Shown in pieces: positions 25,922 to 38,517 of a DNA stretch of 64,000 nucleotides. The stretch comes from Phocaeicola faecicola (GTDB lineage: Bacteria > Bacteroidota > Bacteroidia > Bacteroidales > Bacteroidaceae). Location of the stretch: positions 25,426-89,425 of the forward strand of contig NZ_JABSOE010000009.1 of the NCBI RefSeq assembly GCF_013618865.1. The letters are read 5' to 3'. Position 1 is the stretch's first letter. Each line of letters opens with the position of its first letter. The notes beneath the pieces are model-generated. The model did no database searches and was not told where the DNA came from. It worked only from the letters and a program-made list of their open reading frames with translations. Position numbers and translations under genes: made by a program.

Positions 25922-27379
25922 ATGGAAGACATACTTCACATCCAAGGGATAAGCAAGCATTACGGAAAGGTAACGGCATTACAGGAAATTGCCTTTCAGG
26001 TTTCTCCGGGAGAAATCTTCGGGCTCATCGGTCCGGACGGAGCAGGAAAAAGTACGCTGTTCCGCATCCTGGCCACCTTACTGCTCCCTGATACCGGAGA
26101 CGGGAAGGTGCTGGGCTTCGACCTGAAAAAAGAGTACCGCCACATCCGCCGGCACATCGGATACATGCCCGGACGCTTTTCGCTTTACCAGGACTTGACG
26201 GTGGAAGAAAACCTGCATTTCTACGCGACCTTGTTTCAGACAACGGTCGAGGCACATTACGAACAGATACGGGCCATCTACGAGCAAATCGCTCCGTTCC
26301 GGGACCGGAGAGCCGGGGCGCTTTCGGGAGGGATGAAACAGAAACTGGCTTTGTGCTGTGCCCTGGTACATGCGCCCAAACTGCTTCTGCTGGATGAACC
26401 CACTACGGGAGTGGATCCCGTTTCCCGACAGGAATTCTGGGACATACTGAAGACACTGGCCCGGGAAGGAATCACCATTATCGTCTCCACTCCTTTCATG
26501 GACGAGGCACTGCGGTGCGACCGTACCGCTTTCCTGTATGAGGGGCGCATACGGGGCATCGACCGCCCGGAAGTCATCCTGAAACAGTTCAGCGACATCC
26601 TATGCCCCTCCGGTCTGGAGCGCAACCCTTCTTCGGGGAAATCCGCCCCCATTATCCAGGTCGACCGGCTGGTCAAGCGTTTCGGCGACTTTACGGCTGT
26701 CGACCACATCTCCTTCCAGGTCAACCGGGGAGAAATCTTCGGTTTTCTGGGTGCCAACGGAGCCGGAAAGACCACTGCCATGAGAATACTCTGCGGACTG
26801 AGTCTGCCCACCGAGGGGACGGCCACGGTAATGGGATACGATGTCCGGACACAAAGCGAACAGATCAAACGGAACATCGGATACATGAGTCAGAAGTTCT
26901 CACTGTACGAAGACCTGACCGTAGCCGAAAACGTACGGCTCTTCGGAGGCATCTACGGGATTCCTGAAAAAGAGATTGCCCCGAGAACGGAAGCGATGTT
27001 GAAGCGTATCGGACTGGAGAAGGAACAAAAGACGAGGGTGCACGACCTGCCTCTGGGATGGAAGCAGCGACTGGCATTTTCAGTAGCCATCTTCCACCGG
27101 CCGCAACTGGTTTTCCTGGATGAGCCGACCGGAGGCGTGGATCCGGCAACCCGGAAACAGTTCTGGGAACTCATCTATCAGGCAGCCGACCAGGGCATCA
27201 CCGTCTTCGTCACCACACACTACATGGACGAGGCGGAATACTGCGACCGGATATCCATGATGGTGGACGGACAAATCCGGGCACTGGACACTCCAGAGGC
27301 CCTGAAGCAGCAATTCGGTGCCCGGAACATGGACGAGGTATTCCGCAGGCTGGCAAGGGAATCGACCCGGCAAACCTAA
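25922..27379 (+). CDS. Double ABC ATPase, YbhF-like
   Basis: This 485-residue protein fuses two nucleotide-binding domains. Domain 1 has Walker A GPDGAGKST (37-45), signature LSGGMKQKL and Walker B LLLLDEPTTGVD. Domain 2 starts near residue 240 with Walker A GANGAGKTT (about 277), signature LPLGWKQRL and Walker B VFLDEPTGGVD. The second signature has lost the SG of LSGG, so the two ATP sites may be unequal. Its neighbours (adaptor, two ABC-2 permeases) match the YbhGFSR drug-efflux layout of enterobacteria. The substrate is unknown. Confidence 0.92.
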   Translation: MEDILHIQGISKHYGKVTALQEIAFQVSPGEIFGLIGPDGAGKSTLFRILATLLLPDTGDGKVLGFDLKKEYRHIRRHIGYMPGRFSLYQDLTVEENLHFYATLFQTTVEAHYEQIRAIYEQIAPFRDRRAGALSGGMKQKLALCCALVHAPKLLLLDEPTTGVDPVSRQEFWDILKTLAREGITIIVSTPFMDEALRCDRTAFLYEGRIRGIDRPEVILKQFSDILCPSGLERNPSSGKSAPIIQVDRLVKRFGDFTAVDHISFQVNRGEIFGFLGANGAGKTTAMRILCGLSLPTEGTATVMGYDVRTQSEQIKRNIGYMSQKFSLYEDLTVAENVRLFGGIYGIPEKEIAPRTEAMLKRIGLEKEQKTRVHDLPLGWKQRLAFSVAIFHRPQLVFLDEPTGGVDPATRKQFWELIYQAADQGITVFVTTHYMDEAEYCDRISMMVDGQIRALDTPEALKQQFGARNMDEVFRRLARESTRQT

Positions 27380-27512
27380 AAAGGCATTCCCATGAAGGAC
27401 AATTCGGAATACTGCCTTCCACATCAGTAGTACCACAGAGAAGAAAAAGATATTCGACTGAAACCGCCTTCCGCAGGCCATTCAGAAACCCAACAGATTA
27501 TATGACCGCATC

Positions 27513-28628
27513 ATGAAACAGTTTATTGCATTTATCCGGAAAGAATTCTATCACATCCTGCGCGACCGGCGTACGATGCTGATCCTGATTGGTATGCCCG
27601 TTGTACAGATTATCCTGTTCGGCTTCGCCATCTCCACCGAGGTTCGCGATGTGAAGACGGCCGTGCTCATCTCTTCTTCCTTTCCCGATTGCCAGAAGAT
27701 GGTAGAACGCCTGGATGCCAGTGAATATTTCTCTGTAGAGTACGTCGTACATTCTCCCCGGGAGATACAGGAACTGATGAAGAAGAACCGCATCGAACTG
27801 GCTGTCTGTTTCTCGGACAATCTCCATCAGGCAGACTTCCGGTCGTACCCGGTCCAGGTGATTGCCGATGCAACCGACCCCAATCAGGCCGTCAGCCGCA
27901 GCAGTTATGCCACTGCCATCCTCCTGCAAGCCATCGGAAGCCTGAAAACCGCCGGCAGTCCGACCACCCTTCAGGCTACGCCTCCGGTCACCCTATACAG
28001 CAAACTGCTGTACAACCCGCAGATGAAAAGTGCCTACCAGTTTGTTCCCGGTGTCATGGGCCTGATCCTGATGCTGCTTTGTGCCATGATGACCTCCGTT
28101 TCCATCGTCAGAGAAAAAGAAACCGGTACGATGGAAGTGCTGCTGGTTTCTCCCATGCCGCCCCTGGGCATCATACTTGCCAAGAGCGTGCCTTACCTGA
28201 TTCTCTCCCTGGTCAACCTGGCCACCATCCTGATATTGTCCGTCTACGTGCTCGACGTGCCGATTGCCGGCAGTCTGACTGCCCTGATTGCCGTATCCCT
28301 ACTGTTCATCTTCGTCTCCCTGGCACTCGGACTGTTTATCTCCTGCCTGACGCACACACAGATTGCTGCCCTGCTGATTTCGGCCATGGTACTCATGCTG
28401 CCTACCATCCTGCTGTGCGGCATCATCTTTCCGATTGAAAGCATGCCCCTCCTGCTGCAAGGCCTCTCCTGCCTGATTCCGGCCCGGTGGTACGTCGACA
28501 TCGTACGCCGTCTGATGATTGAAGGAGTCCCCATCAGCTACCTGTGGCAGGAAATCTCCATCCTTATTCTCATGGGCATCGCCCTCATTGCACTGACTAC
28601 CCGAAAATTCAACGACCGACTGGAATAA
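27513..28628 (+). CDS. ABC-2 type permease, YbhS/YbhR-like
   Basis: This 371-residue permease has one N-terminal helix (about 22-42), a periplasmic domain of about 130 residues and five to six C-terminal helices from about residue 175. The motif VSIVREKETGTMEVLLVSPM is typical of ABC2_membrane_3 permeases, as is RWYVDIVRR near the end. It starts 133 bp after the ATPase gene, a larger gap than elsewhere in the operon, in which I see no promoter or terminator. It should pair with the permease encoded 18 bp downstream. Confidence 0.9.
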   Translation: MKQFIAFIRKEFYHILRDRRTMLILIGMPVVQIILFGFAISTEVRDVKTAVLISSSFPDCQKMVERLDASEYFSVEYVVHSPREIQELMKKNRIELAVCFSDNLHQADFRSYPVQVIADATDPNQAVSRSSYATAILLQAIGSLKTAGSPTTLQATPPVTLYSKLLYNPQMKSAYQFVPGVMGLILMLLCAMMTSVSIVREKETGTMEVLLVSPMPPLGIILAKSVPYLILSLVNLATILILSVYVLDVPIAGSLTALIAVSLLFIFVSLALGLFISCLTHTQIAALLISAMVLMLPTILLCGIIFPIESMPLLLQGLSCLIPARWYVDIVRRLMIEGVPISYLWQEISILILMGIALIALTTRKFNDRLE

Positions 28629-28646
28629 CCTCAAGCAACCTCCGCC

Positions 28647-29708
28647 ATGATATTACGTTACCTGATAGAAAAAGAATTCAAACAAATGCGGCGCAACAGT
28701 TTCCTGCCCCGCCTCATCCTGGCTTTCCCGTGCATCATCATGCTGGTCATGCCCTGGGCGGCCACACTGGAAATCGAGAATATGAGACTTGCCATCATCG
28801 ACAACGACCACAGTACGGTCTCCCGGCAACTCATACAGCGTTTCGATGCTTCCCGCTATTTTGAACTGACCGGTATCTTCGCCTCCTACTCCCAGGGAAT
28901 GGAAAGCATGAGAAGAAGCCGGACAGACATACTGCTCGAAATCCCTCAGGGCTTCGAGAAAGCACAGGTTTGCGGTCAGAAGCCCTCCGTACAGGTCACC
29001 CTCAATGCCGTAAACGGAATGAAAGGAGGACTGGGCAACTCGTACATCCAGCAGATTCTGAACGGGCAGCCTCAGCCCGTCACCCTGCAGTATCTGTTCA
29101 ACCCGCACCTGAACTATAAACTATTCATGATTCCGGCCCTGATGACCATGCTGCTGCTCATGTTCTGTGCCTTCCTTCCGGCCCTGAATGTCGTCAGCGA
29201 AAAAGAAACCGGCACCATCGAACAGATCAATGTCACTCCCGTGAGCCGTTTTACCTTCATACTGGCCAAGATACTTCCTTACTGGAGCGTGGGATTCGTC
29301 GTGCTCAATCTCTGCATCCTTCTTTCCTGGCTCATTTACGGCATCACTCCCGCCGGAAGCCTCCTTACCATCTACCTGGCCGCACTGGTGTTCGGACTGG
29401 TCATGTCCGGAATGGGACTCGTCATCTCCAACTATTCCTCGAACATGCAGCAGGCCATGCTGGTCATGTGGTTCTGCCTGCTCACGTTCGTGCTCATGAG
29501 CGGACTCTTTACTCCCATCAGCAGCATGCCCGACTGGGCACAATACCTTACCTATATCAATCCGCTCCGCTATTTTATGGAAATCATGCGCATGGTCTAC
29601 CTGAAAGGAAGCAGCCTGTCCGATATCCTTCTCCCCATCTCTGTATTAAGCTTTTTCGCAGTCGTACTCTACGGATGGGCCATACTCAGCTACCGGAAAC
29701 AAAAATAA
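28647..29708 (+). CDS. ABC-2 type permease, YbhR/YbhS-like
   Basis: This 353-residue permease is the partner of the one at 27513. It shares the layout of an N-terminal helix (about 20-38), a periplasmic domain, and C-terminal helices from about 155. NVVSEKETGTIEQINVTPV is the family motif. NPLRYFMEIMR stands where the partner has RWYVDIVRR. It is the last gene of the operon; no obvious terminator follows in the 98-bp gap. Confidence 0.9.
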   Translation: MILRYLIEKEFKQMRRNSFLPRLILAFPCIIMLVMPWAATLEIENMRLAIIDNDHSTVSRQLIQRFDASRYFELTGIFASYSQGMESMRRSRTDILLEIPQGFEKAQVCGQKPSVQVTLNAVNGMKGGLGNSYIQQILNGQPQPVTLQYLFNPHLNYKLFMIPALMTMLLLMFCAFLPALNVVSEKETGTIEQINVTPVSRFTFILAKILPYWSVGFVVLNLCILLSWLIYGITPAGSLLTIYLAALVFGLVMSGMGLVISNYSSNMQQAMLVMWFCLLTFVLMSGLFTPISSMPDWAQYLTYINPLRYFMEIMRMVYLKGSSLSDILLPISVLSFFAVVLYGWAILSYRKQK

Positions 29709-29769
29709 AGGGCACTTATTATTATATAATATTTAACATTTCCGGAACACAATCCTATTGTTTTATTCG

Positions 29770-29777
29770 TATATTTG
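29770..29777 (+). promoter_or_regulatory. Promoter -7 element of the alcohol dehydrogenase gene
   Basis: TATATTTG matches TAnnTTTG, 30 bases before the ATG at 29807. Confidence 0.45.
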
Positions 29778-29806
29778 AAAAACACGAACTTTAAAACGTA
29801 AATATT

Positions 29807-30979
29807 ATGAACGCAAATCCAGTTTTCAATTTACACATCCCGACACGAATCCTGTTCGGATGTGGAGAAATCAAGAAATTAGCCACCGAGACTTTACCGG
29901 GAAAGAAAGCTATGATTGTCATTTCTGCTGGAACCTCTATGAAAAAATATGGCTACCTAGATAAAGTAATCGGGTTACTGGTCGAAAACGACGTAGCGGC
30001 TATTGTATATGACAAGATATTACCCAACCCTATCAAGGCACATGTCATGGAGGCTGCAGCCATCTGCAGGGAACAAGGATGCGACTTCATAATCGGACTG
30101 GGAGGAGGAAGCTCCATCGATTCGGCCAAGGCAATTGCCGTAATGGCCTGCAACGAAGGTGACTTCTGGAATTACGTAACCGGAGGAAGCGGAAAGGGAC
30201 GCCCCATCAGCAAGGCACTGCCGGTGGTTGCCATTCCTACCACTGCCGGAACAGGTACCGAAGCCGACCCGTGGGCAGTGATTACCCACGAGGAAAAACA
30301 GGAGAAAATCGGTTTTGGAAATATCCATACCTTCCCGGCACTTTCCATCATCGATCCGGAACTGATGGTATCCATCCCTCCTCACCTGACAGCCTATCAG
30401 GGATTTGATGCCTTCTTCCATGCGGCAGAAGGTTTCATTGCCAACTGTGCCACCCCTATCAGCGACCTTTATGCACTCGAAGCCATCCGTCTGCTGGCCA
30501 AATACCTTCCGGTAGCTGTCAACGACGGAAAGAACCTGAAGGCCAGAGCCAAGGTAGCATGGGCCAGCACGCTTGCGGGACTGGTAGAATCGACTTCCAG
30601 CTGTACTTCCGAACATTCACTGGAACATGCCATGAGTGCCTATTATCCGGCATTGCCCCACGGCGCCGGGCTGATTTCCATCAGTCTTGCCTACTTTGAG
30701 ACTTTCCGCAACGACTGTATGAAACGCTACATGAAGATGGCGGAAGTCATGACCCAGAAGAAGAGCAACCGTCCGAGCGACTTCATCGATGCCCTTGCAA
30801 AGATGCAGAAGGAATGTCACGTAGAAGACCTTCACCTCAGCGAATGGGGCATCAAGGCCGAAGACCTGCCTCAGATGGTACAGAACGCCAGAGAAACCAT
30901 GGGTGGACTGTTCACCCTCGACCCGCGTCCGCTGACCGACGAAGAAGCACTGGCTATCTACCAGAAATCATTCAAATAA
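29807..30979 (+). CDS. Iron-containing (group III) alcohol dehydrogenase
   Basis: This 390-residue cytoplasmic dehydrogenase probably reduces an aldehyde or ketone with NAD(P)H. It has the N-terminal nucleotide-binding fold with GLGGGSSIDSAKA (about 100-112) and AIPTTAGTGTEA. The metal-binding half contains GFDAFFHAAEG and CTSEHSLEHAMSAYYPALPHGAGL, which carry the His ligands. Length and motifs fit butanol-dehydrogenase-like members. It is monocistronic between promoter 29770-29777 and terminator 31000-31040. The substrate is not evident. Confidence 0.92.
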   Translation: MNANPVFNLHIPTRILFGCGEIKKLATETLPGKKAMIVISAGTSMKKYGYLDKVIGLLVENDVAAIVYDKILPNPIKAHVMEAAAICREQGCDFIIGLGGGSSIDSAKAIAVMACNEGDFWNYVTGGSGKGRPISKALPVVAIPTTAGTGTEADPWAVITHEEKQEKIGFGNIHTFPALSIIDPELMVSIPPHLTAYQGFDAFFHAAEGFIANCATPISDLYALEAIRLLAKYLPVAVNDGKNLKARAKVAWASTLAGLVESTSSCTSEHSLEHAMSAYYPALPHGAGLISISLAYFETFRNDCMKRYMKMAEVMTQKKSNRPSDFIDALAKMQKECHVEDLHLSEWGIKAEDLPQMVQNARETMGGLFTLDPRPLTDEEALAIYQKSFK

Positions 30980-30999
30980 ATTAGGTTATAATCCTCATC

Positions 31000-31040
31000 A
31001 AGCCCCGGTCCTTCTCCTGAAGCCCGGGGCTTTCCGTTTT
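31000..31040 (+). terminator. Terminator of the alcohol dehydrogenase gene
   Basis: A 9-bp GC-rich stem (31000-31008 with 31024-31032) is followed by TCCGTTTT. Confidence 0.7.
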
Positions 31041-31053
31041 CCATAATTTTCCT

Positions 31054-31061
31054 TACATTTG
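31054..31061 (+). promoter_or_regulatory. Promoter -7 element of the Crp-family gene
   Basis: TACATTTG matches TAnnTTTG. A start point 6-8 bases on (about 31068) would fall inside the first ATG codon region at 31066, which favours translation from ATG 31084 or 31105. Confidence 0.45.
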
Positions 31062-31065
31062 CAGC

Positions 31066-31647
31066 ATGGAGACCACACACACAATGAATCACATCATCAG
31101 CCACATGACTTCCTTATGCCCCATTTCGGAGCAGACCCTCGCTATCCTGAAAAGCCATCTTACCTGCTGTCATTTTCCCAAGCGATACCAGCTGATCCAG
31201 GCCGGAAGATACTGCAAATACGCATACTTCCTGGAAAAAGGCATCACACGCTCCTTCTGGCTGGTAGACGGAGAGGAAATCACGACCTCCTTTTCCTGCG
31301 AGGGAGGAATTGTATTCAGCATGGACGAACTGTATTACGGGAAAAAAAGCGAAGAATATGTAGAGACCCTGGAAGAAGTCGAAGTCTACCGGATTGCCCT
31401 TACCGACCTGATCCACCTGTTCGAGACCAATCTTGAAATATGCAACTGGGGAAGAATCATCCACCAGAACGAATACCGGAGACTGCACCGCAGCCACAAG
31501 GAACGGCTCACCCTCCCCGCCAAGGCCCGCTATGAAGCCTTCCGGGAACAGTTTCCCGATGTCTGCCAGCGCGCCAACCTGAGCTATATCGCCTCTTACC
31601 TGGGCATCACACTCTCTACCCTGAGCCGCATCCGTGCCGCCGACTGA
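31066..31647 (+). CDS. Crp/Fnr-family transcriptional regulator
   Basis: This regulator of up to 193 residues has an N-terminal cyclic-nucleotide-binding-like beta-roll (about 20-125, with FLEKGITRSFW) and a short C-terminal helix-turn-helix ending in LSYIASYLGITLSTLSRIR. Fnr-type cysteine clusters are not apparent, so it probably senses a small molecule or nothing recognisable. In-frame ATGs at 31084 and 31105 are plausible alternative starts, because the -7 element at 31054-31061 lies only 5 bases before the first ATG. The target may be the acyltransferase gene downstream, but no operator was identified. Confidence 0.85.
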   Translation: METTHTMNHIISHMTSLCPISEQTLAILKSHLTCCHFPKRYQLIQAGRYCKYAYFLEKGITRSFWLVDGEEITTSFSCEGGIVFSMDELYYGKKSEEYVETLEEVEVYRIALTDLIHLFETNLEICNWGRIIHQNEYRRLHRSHKERLTLPAKARYEAFREQFPDVCQRANLSYIASYLGITLSTLSRIRAAD

Positions 31648-31707
31648 TTTCCGGAAGGTCCTCCTGCGAATTTGACATAGGACAAGTTTTTACGGCGAAA
31701 GTTTTTA

Positions 31708-31715
31708 TAGTTTTG
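31708..31715 (+). promoter_or_regulatory. Promoter -7 element of the acyltransferase gene
   Basis: TAGTTTTG matches TAnnTTTG, 38 bases before the ATG at 31753. Confidence 0.45.
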
Positions 31716-31752
31716 CGCCAAAACTGATTCATTCATTTTAAACTTACAACCT

Positions 31753-32895
31753 ATGTCTCATACCACACTCACGTCATCGGCCGCCTTTGCCGATACCAAA
31801 CCCCATTACGCCATTCTCGACGGCCTGCGGGGAGTCGCCGCCCTGATGGTGCTGATTTACCATTTCTTTGAAGCATTTGCCACCAGTCCCCTCGACCAGC
31901 GGTGCAACCACGGATACCTTGCCGTACAGTTTTTCTTCATCCTTTCCGGCTTCGTCATCGGATATGCATACGACGACCGGTGGGGAAGAATGAGTACCGC
32001 CGAATTTTTCAAGCGCCGCCTCATCCGTCTCCATCCGATGGTTTTTATCGGAATCGTGTTCGGTATTCTTTCTTTCCTGATACAGGGAAGCACACAGTGG
32101 GACGGTACCCCCATCTCCCTCAGTTGGGTATTGCTCGCAGGACTGTGTACGCTGTTCATGATTCCGGCTGCTCCCGGAAACCGGATTGAAATCCGGGGCA
32201 ACGGTGAACTCTTCCCCCTCAACGGCCCCTACTGGTCGCTGTTCATCGAATACATCGGCAACATTATTTACGCCCTTATCCTGCGCCGCCTTCCCCGGAA
32301 AGCCTTGAAATACGTCGTCCTGCTTACCGGCCTGGGAGTGGCCGTCTATGCCATCGGCAACGGTTCGGGATACGGACATCTCGGAGTCGGCTGGACCCTC
32401 GCCAACCACTATGTAGCGGGAGGAATCCTGTGCATGATGTTCTGTTTCTCTGTCGGCATCTGGATGTCGCGCGTTTTCAAGCCGCTCCCTGTCCGCGGCG
32501 GATTCTGGATCTGCAGCCTGAGCCTCATCGTGCTGGTAGCCCTGCCTCACTGGGGAACCGCCGATACCCCCTGGATCAACGGCATCTACGACACCCTGTG
32601 CGTAACCCTCCTGTTCCCGGTGATCGTATGGACAGGTGCTTCCTCCCTGACCAGCGACTCGCTGTCGACACGCATCTGTAAATTCTGCGGAGACATTTCC
32701 TATCCCGTATATGTCATCCACTATCCCTCGATGTATCTCTTCTACTCATGGGTATGGAACAATCAGATACCCTTCTCCCAGGCATTGCCCGTTGGAGCGG
32801 GAGTCATCCTCGGAAACATTCTGCTGGCATACCTGCTGCTGAAAATATACGATGAGCCGGTACGCAAATACCTGGCAAGAAAATTCCTCCGCTAG
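31753..32895 (+). CDS. Acyltransferase 3 (OafA/NodX-like) membrane protein
   Basis: This 380-residue inner-membrane enzyme probably O-acylates a cell-surface sugar. It has about ten helices and the family hallmarks LDGLRGVAALMVLIYHFFE (catalytic His37) and GYLAVQFFFILSGFVIGY, followed by an R-x-x-RLxP-like loop (KRRLIRLHPM). No SGNH domain is attached. It stands alone between a Crp-family gene and a convergent thioesterase, so the acceptor (LPS, capsule or a periplasmic glycan) cannot be named. Confidence 0.88.
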   Translation: MSHTTLTSSAAFADTKPHYAILDGLRGVAALMVLIYHFFEAFATSPLDQRCNHGYLAVQFFFILSGFVIGYAYDDRWGRMSTAEFFKRRLIRLHPMVFIGIVFGILSFLIQGSTQWDGTPISLSWVLLAGLCTLFMIPAAPGNRIEIRGNGELFPLNGPYWSLFIEYIGNIIYALILRRLPRKALKYVVLLTGLGVAVYAIGNGSGYGHLGVGWTLANHYVAGGILCMMFCFSVGIWMSRVFKPLPVRGGFWICSLSLIVLVALPHWGTADTPWINGIYDTLCVTLLFPVIVWTGASSLTSDSLSTRICKFCGDISYPVYVIHYPSMYLFYSWVWNNQIPFSQALPVGAGVILGNILLAYLLLKIYDEPVRKYLARKFLR

Positions 32896-32910
32896 GTCTT
32901 TTCATACATC

Positions 32911-32942
32911 AGGCCGTATCCTTCAGTGCAAGGATACGGCCT
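32911..32942. terminator. Bidirectional hairpin between acyltransferase and thioesterase genes
   Basis: A perfect 13-bp stem (32911-32923 with 32930-32942) with a 6-base loop lies between convergent genes. There is only a short T-run on the plus side. Confidence 0.65.
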
Positions 32943-32957
32943 GCCTGTTTATCCGTC

Positions 32958-33401
32958 TTACTTCTTCGACAAATCTTCCAGTGATTTTCCCTCGTACTTG
33001 CAGATTGCCTCTTTGTAGTCGGAAGGAATCTCCACCGGTTCTTTCGTAGAGATATCATAGCCCACCAGTACCGTCCGGCACTGGCATTTGATCATGCCGT
33101 CACGACGGTCCACCGCCCGCTGCAGGAGTGTAAAACTCTTGTTGCCCAGATGCACCACCGTTGTCTCTATCGCCAGATCGTCCGAAAAAAATACCGGAGC
33201 CAGAAAATCAGCATTGATATTGGCCACCACTACCGCAAACTTTCTCCAGTCGTGCTCTCCGAACACATCCCTGAAATACGACGTCTTGGCCAGGTCGTAC
33301 AGGGAGAAATACACCGAGTTGTTCATATGACCAAACTGGTCTACATCGCTGAAGCGGATCTGTATCGGAATGATATGCCGGAAACTTATTTCATCTGCCA
33401 T
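32958..33401 (-). CDS. Acyl-CoA thioesterase, 4HBT hotdog family
   Basis: This cytoplasmic hotdog-fold protein of 147 residues (from ATG 33401) should hydrolyse acyl-CoA thioesters. The catalytic block FSDVDQFGHMNNSVYF (about 17-32) is the 4HBT hallmark, with D19 the likely catalytic acid. An open frame extends 38 codons upstream, but those codons hold the -7 element at 33426-33433 and code for no domain. The chain-length preference cannot be told. Confidence 0.85.
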   Translation of the reverse strand: MADEISFRHIIPIQIRFSDVDQFGHMNNSVYFSLYDLAKTSYFRDVFGEHDWRKFAVVVANINADFLAPVFFSDDLAIETTVVHLGNKSFTLLQRAVDRRDGMIKCQCRTVLVGYDISTKEPVEIPSDYKEAICKYEGKSLEDLSKK

Positions 33402-33425
33402 AATTAGATTGATTAATTTTACTTC

Positions 33426-33433
33426 CAAAGATA
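33426..33433 (-). promoter_or_regulatory. Promoter -7 element of the thioesterase gene
   Basis: The minus strand reads TATCTTTG, 25 bases before the ATG at 33401. It supports the shorter coding region. Confidence 0.5.
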
Positions 33434-33476
33434 CATCTTTTATCATCATACATAAGTCTGTCGCCGTTTTTTTTCT

Positions 33477-33484
33477 TACTTTTG
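33477..33484 (+). promoter_or_regulatory. Promoter -7 element of metY
   Basis: TACTTTTG matches TAnnTTTG, 45 bases before the ATG at 33529. No riboswitch-like fold fits in this short leader. Confidence 0.45.
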
Positions 33485-33528
33485 TCGCATTATTACAGAA
33501 ATCTGTCAACAACAAAATTTAAAACAGG

Positions 33529-34812
33529 ATGAAAAAGAATTACAGTAGAGAAACGCTCTGCGTACAAGCGGGATGGACTCCGAAAAAAGGAGAACCCAGG
33601 GTATTGCCCATTTACCAAAGTACGACCTTCAAATATGACAACAGTGAACAGATGGCACGTCTGTTCGACCTGGAAGAAAGCGGTTATTTTTATACCCGTC
33701 TGCAGAACCCTACCAACGATGCGGTAGCTTCCAAAATCGCCGCACTCGAAGGAGGAGTGGCTGCCATGCTGACCTCTTCGGGACAGGCTGCCAATTTCTA
33801 TGCCGTACTGAACCTGTGTGAGAGCGGAGACCACTTCGTATGCGCCTCAACCATCTACGGAGGCACATTCAACCTGTTCGCCGTTACCATGAAGAAGATG
33901 GGCATCGACTGTACCTTCATCGATGCTGACGCTTCGGAAGAAGAAATCGGCAAGGCATTCCGTCCCAACACCAAATGCCTCTTCGGTGAAACCATCTCCA
34001 ACCCCAGCATCAATGTCCTGGATATCGAGAAATTCGCACGCATCGCCCACAGCCACGGTGTGCCCTTGATTGTGGACAATACCTTTGCCACTCCGATCAA
34101 CTGCCGCCCGTTCCAGTGGGGAGCCGATATCGTGACTCACTCTACCACCAAATACATGGACGGTCATGCGACCTGTGTGGGAGGTGCCATTGTCGACAGC
34201 GGCAACTTCGACTGGGAAGCCCATGCCGACAAGTTCCCCGGACTGACCCGTCCCGACGAGTCTTACCACGGACTGACCTATACCAAGGCTTTTGGAAAAA
34301 TGGCCTATATCACCAAAGCTACGGCACAGCTGATGCGCGACCTGGGCTCCATCCAGTCGCCTGAGAATGCCTTCCTCCTGAACCTGGGACTGGAAACGCT
34401 TCACCTGCGTATGCCGCGCCACTGTGAGAATGCACAGCGCATCGCAGAATGGCTGGAGGCCAATCCGAAAGTGAAATGGGTAAACTACTGCGGACTGAAG
34501 AGCAGCAAATACTACGAACTGGCACAGAAATACATGCCCAACGGTTCTTGCGGTGTAATCGCCTTCGGTCTGAACGGTACCCGCGAAGAAACCATCCGCT
34601 TCATGGACAGCCTGAAACTGGCATGCATCGTCACCCATGTGGCCGATGCCCGCACCTGTGTGCTTCACCCAGCCAGCCATACCCACCGCCAGCTCACTGA
34701 TGAGCAGCTCATCGAAGCCGGAGTGGCTCCCGACCTGATCCGTCTGTCGGTAGGTATCGAAAACGTAGACGATATCATCTCCGACCTGGAACAGGCATTG
34801 GAACAGATTTAA
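33529..34812 (+). CDS. metY: O-acetylhomoserine sulfhydrylase (PLP-dependent)
   Basis: This 427-residue cytoplasmic enzyme makes homocysteine (or methionine precursor) from O-acetylhomoserine and sulfide. It is a Cys/Met-metabolism PLP enzyme: the phosphate-binding SSGQAAN lies near 84-90, the aldimine block is NTFATP, and the cofactor lysine K208 is in HSTTKYMDGH. The length and the HPASHTHRQLT block near the end fit MetY-type OAH sulfhydrylases better than cystathionine gamma-synthase. It is monocistronic and ends at terminator 34846-34895. Confidence 0.93.
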   Translation: MKKNYSRETLCVQAGWTPKKGEPRVLPIYQSTTFKYDNSEQMARLFDLEESGYFYTRLQNPTNDAVASKIAALEGGVAAMLTSSGQAANFYAVLNLCESGDHFVCASTIYGGTFNLFAVTMKKMGIDCTFIDADASEEEIGKAFRPNTKCLFGETISNPSINVLDIEKFARIAHSHGVPLIVDNTFATPINCRPFQWGADIVTHSTTKYMDGHATCVGGAIVDSGNFDWEAHADKFPGLTRPDESYHGLTYTKAFGKMAYITKATAQLMRDLGSIQSPENAFLLNLGLETLHLRMPRHCENAQRIAEWLEANPKVKWVNYCGLKSSKYYELAQKYMPNGSCGVIAFGLNGTREETIRFMDSLKLACIVTHVADARTCVLHPASHTHRQLTDEQLIEAGVAPDLIRLSVGIENVDDIISDLEQALEQI

Positions 34813-34820
34813 TCCGATGA

Positions 34821-38324
<3,504 letters not shown>

Positions 38325-38396
38325 AACCTGCAGACCGATGAACGATCATAAGTACCGGCAGGCAGTCCGGTGACCGACTGCTGCCGGCTCATACAG

Positions 38397-38440
38397 AAGC
38401 GCCGTATCACTCCCGCTAACCGGGCGATGATACGGCGCTT
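38397..38440. terminator. Hairpin downstream of the beta-galactosidase gene
   Basis: A perfect 13-bp stem (38397-38409 with 38428-38440) encloses a smaller CCCGC/GCGGG-like fold. The following T-run is short. Confidence 0.65.
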
Positions 38441-38517
38441 TCCGTTGCCGGGAAGGCACGGTATTACGGTCTTTTTTCCTTCGCATAATTTACATCATTC
38501 CCTTTCATAGAATATCA

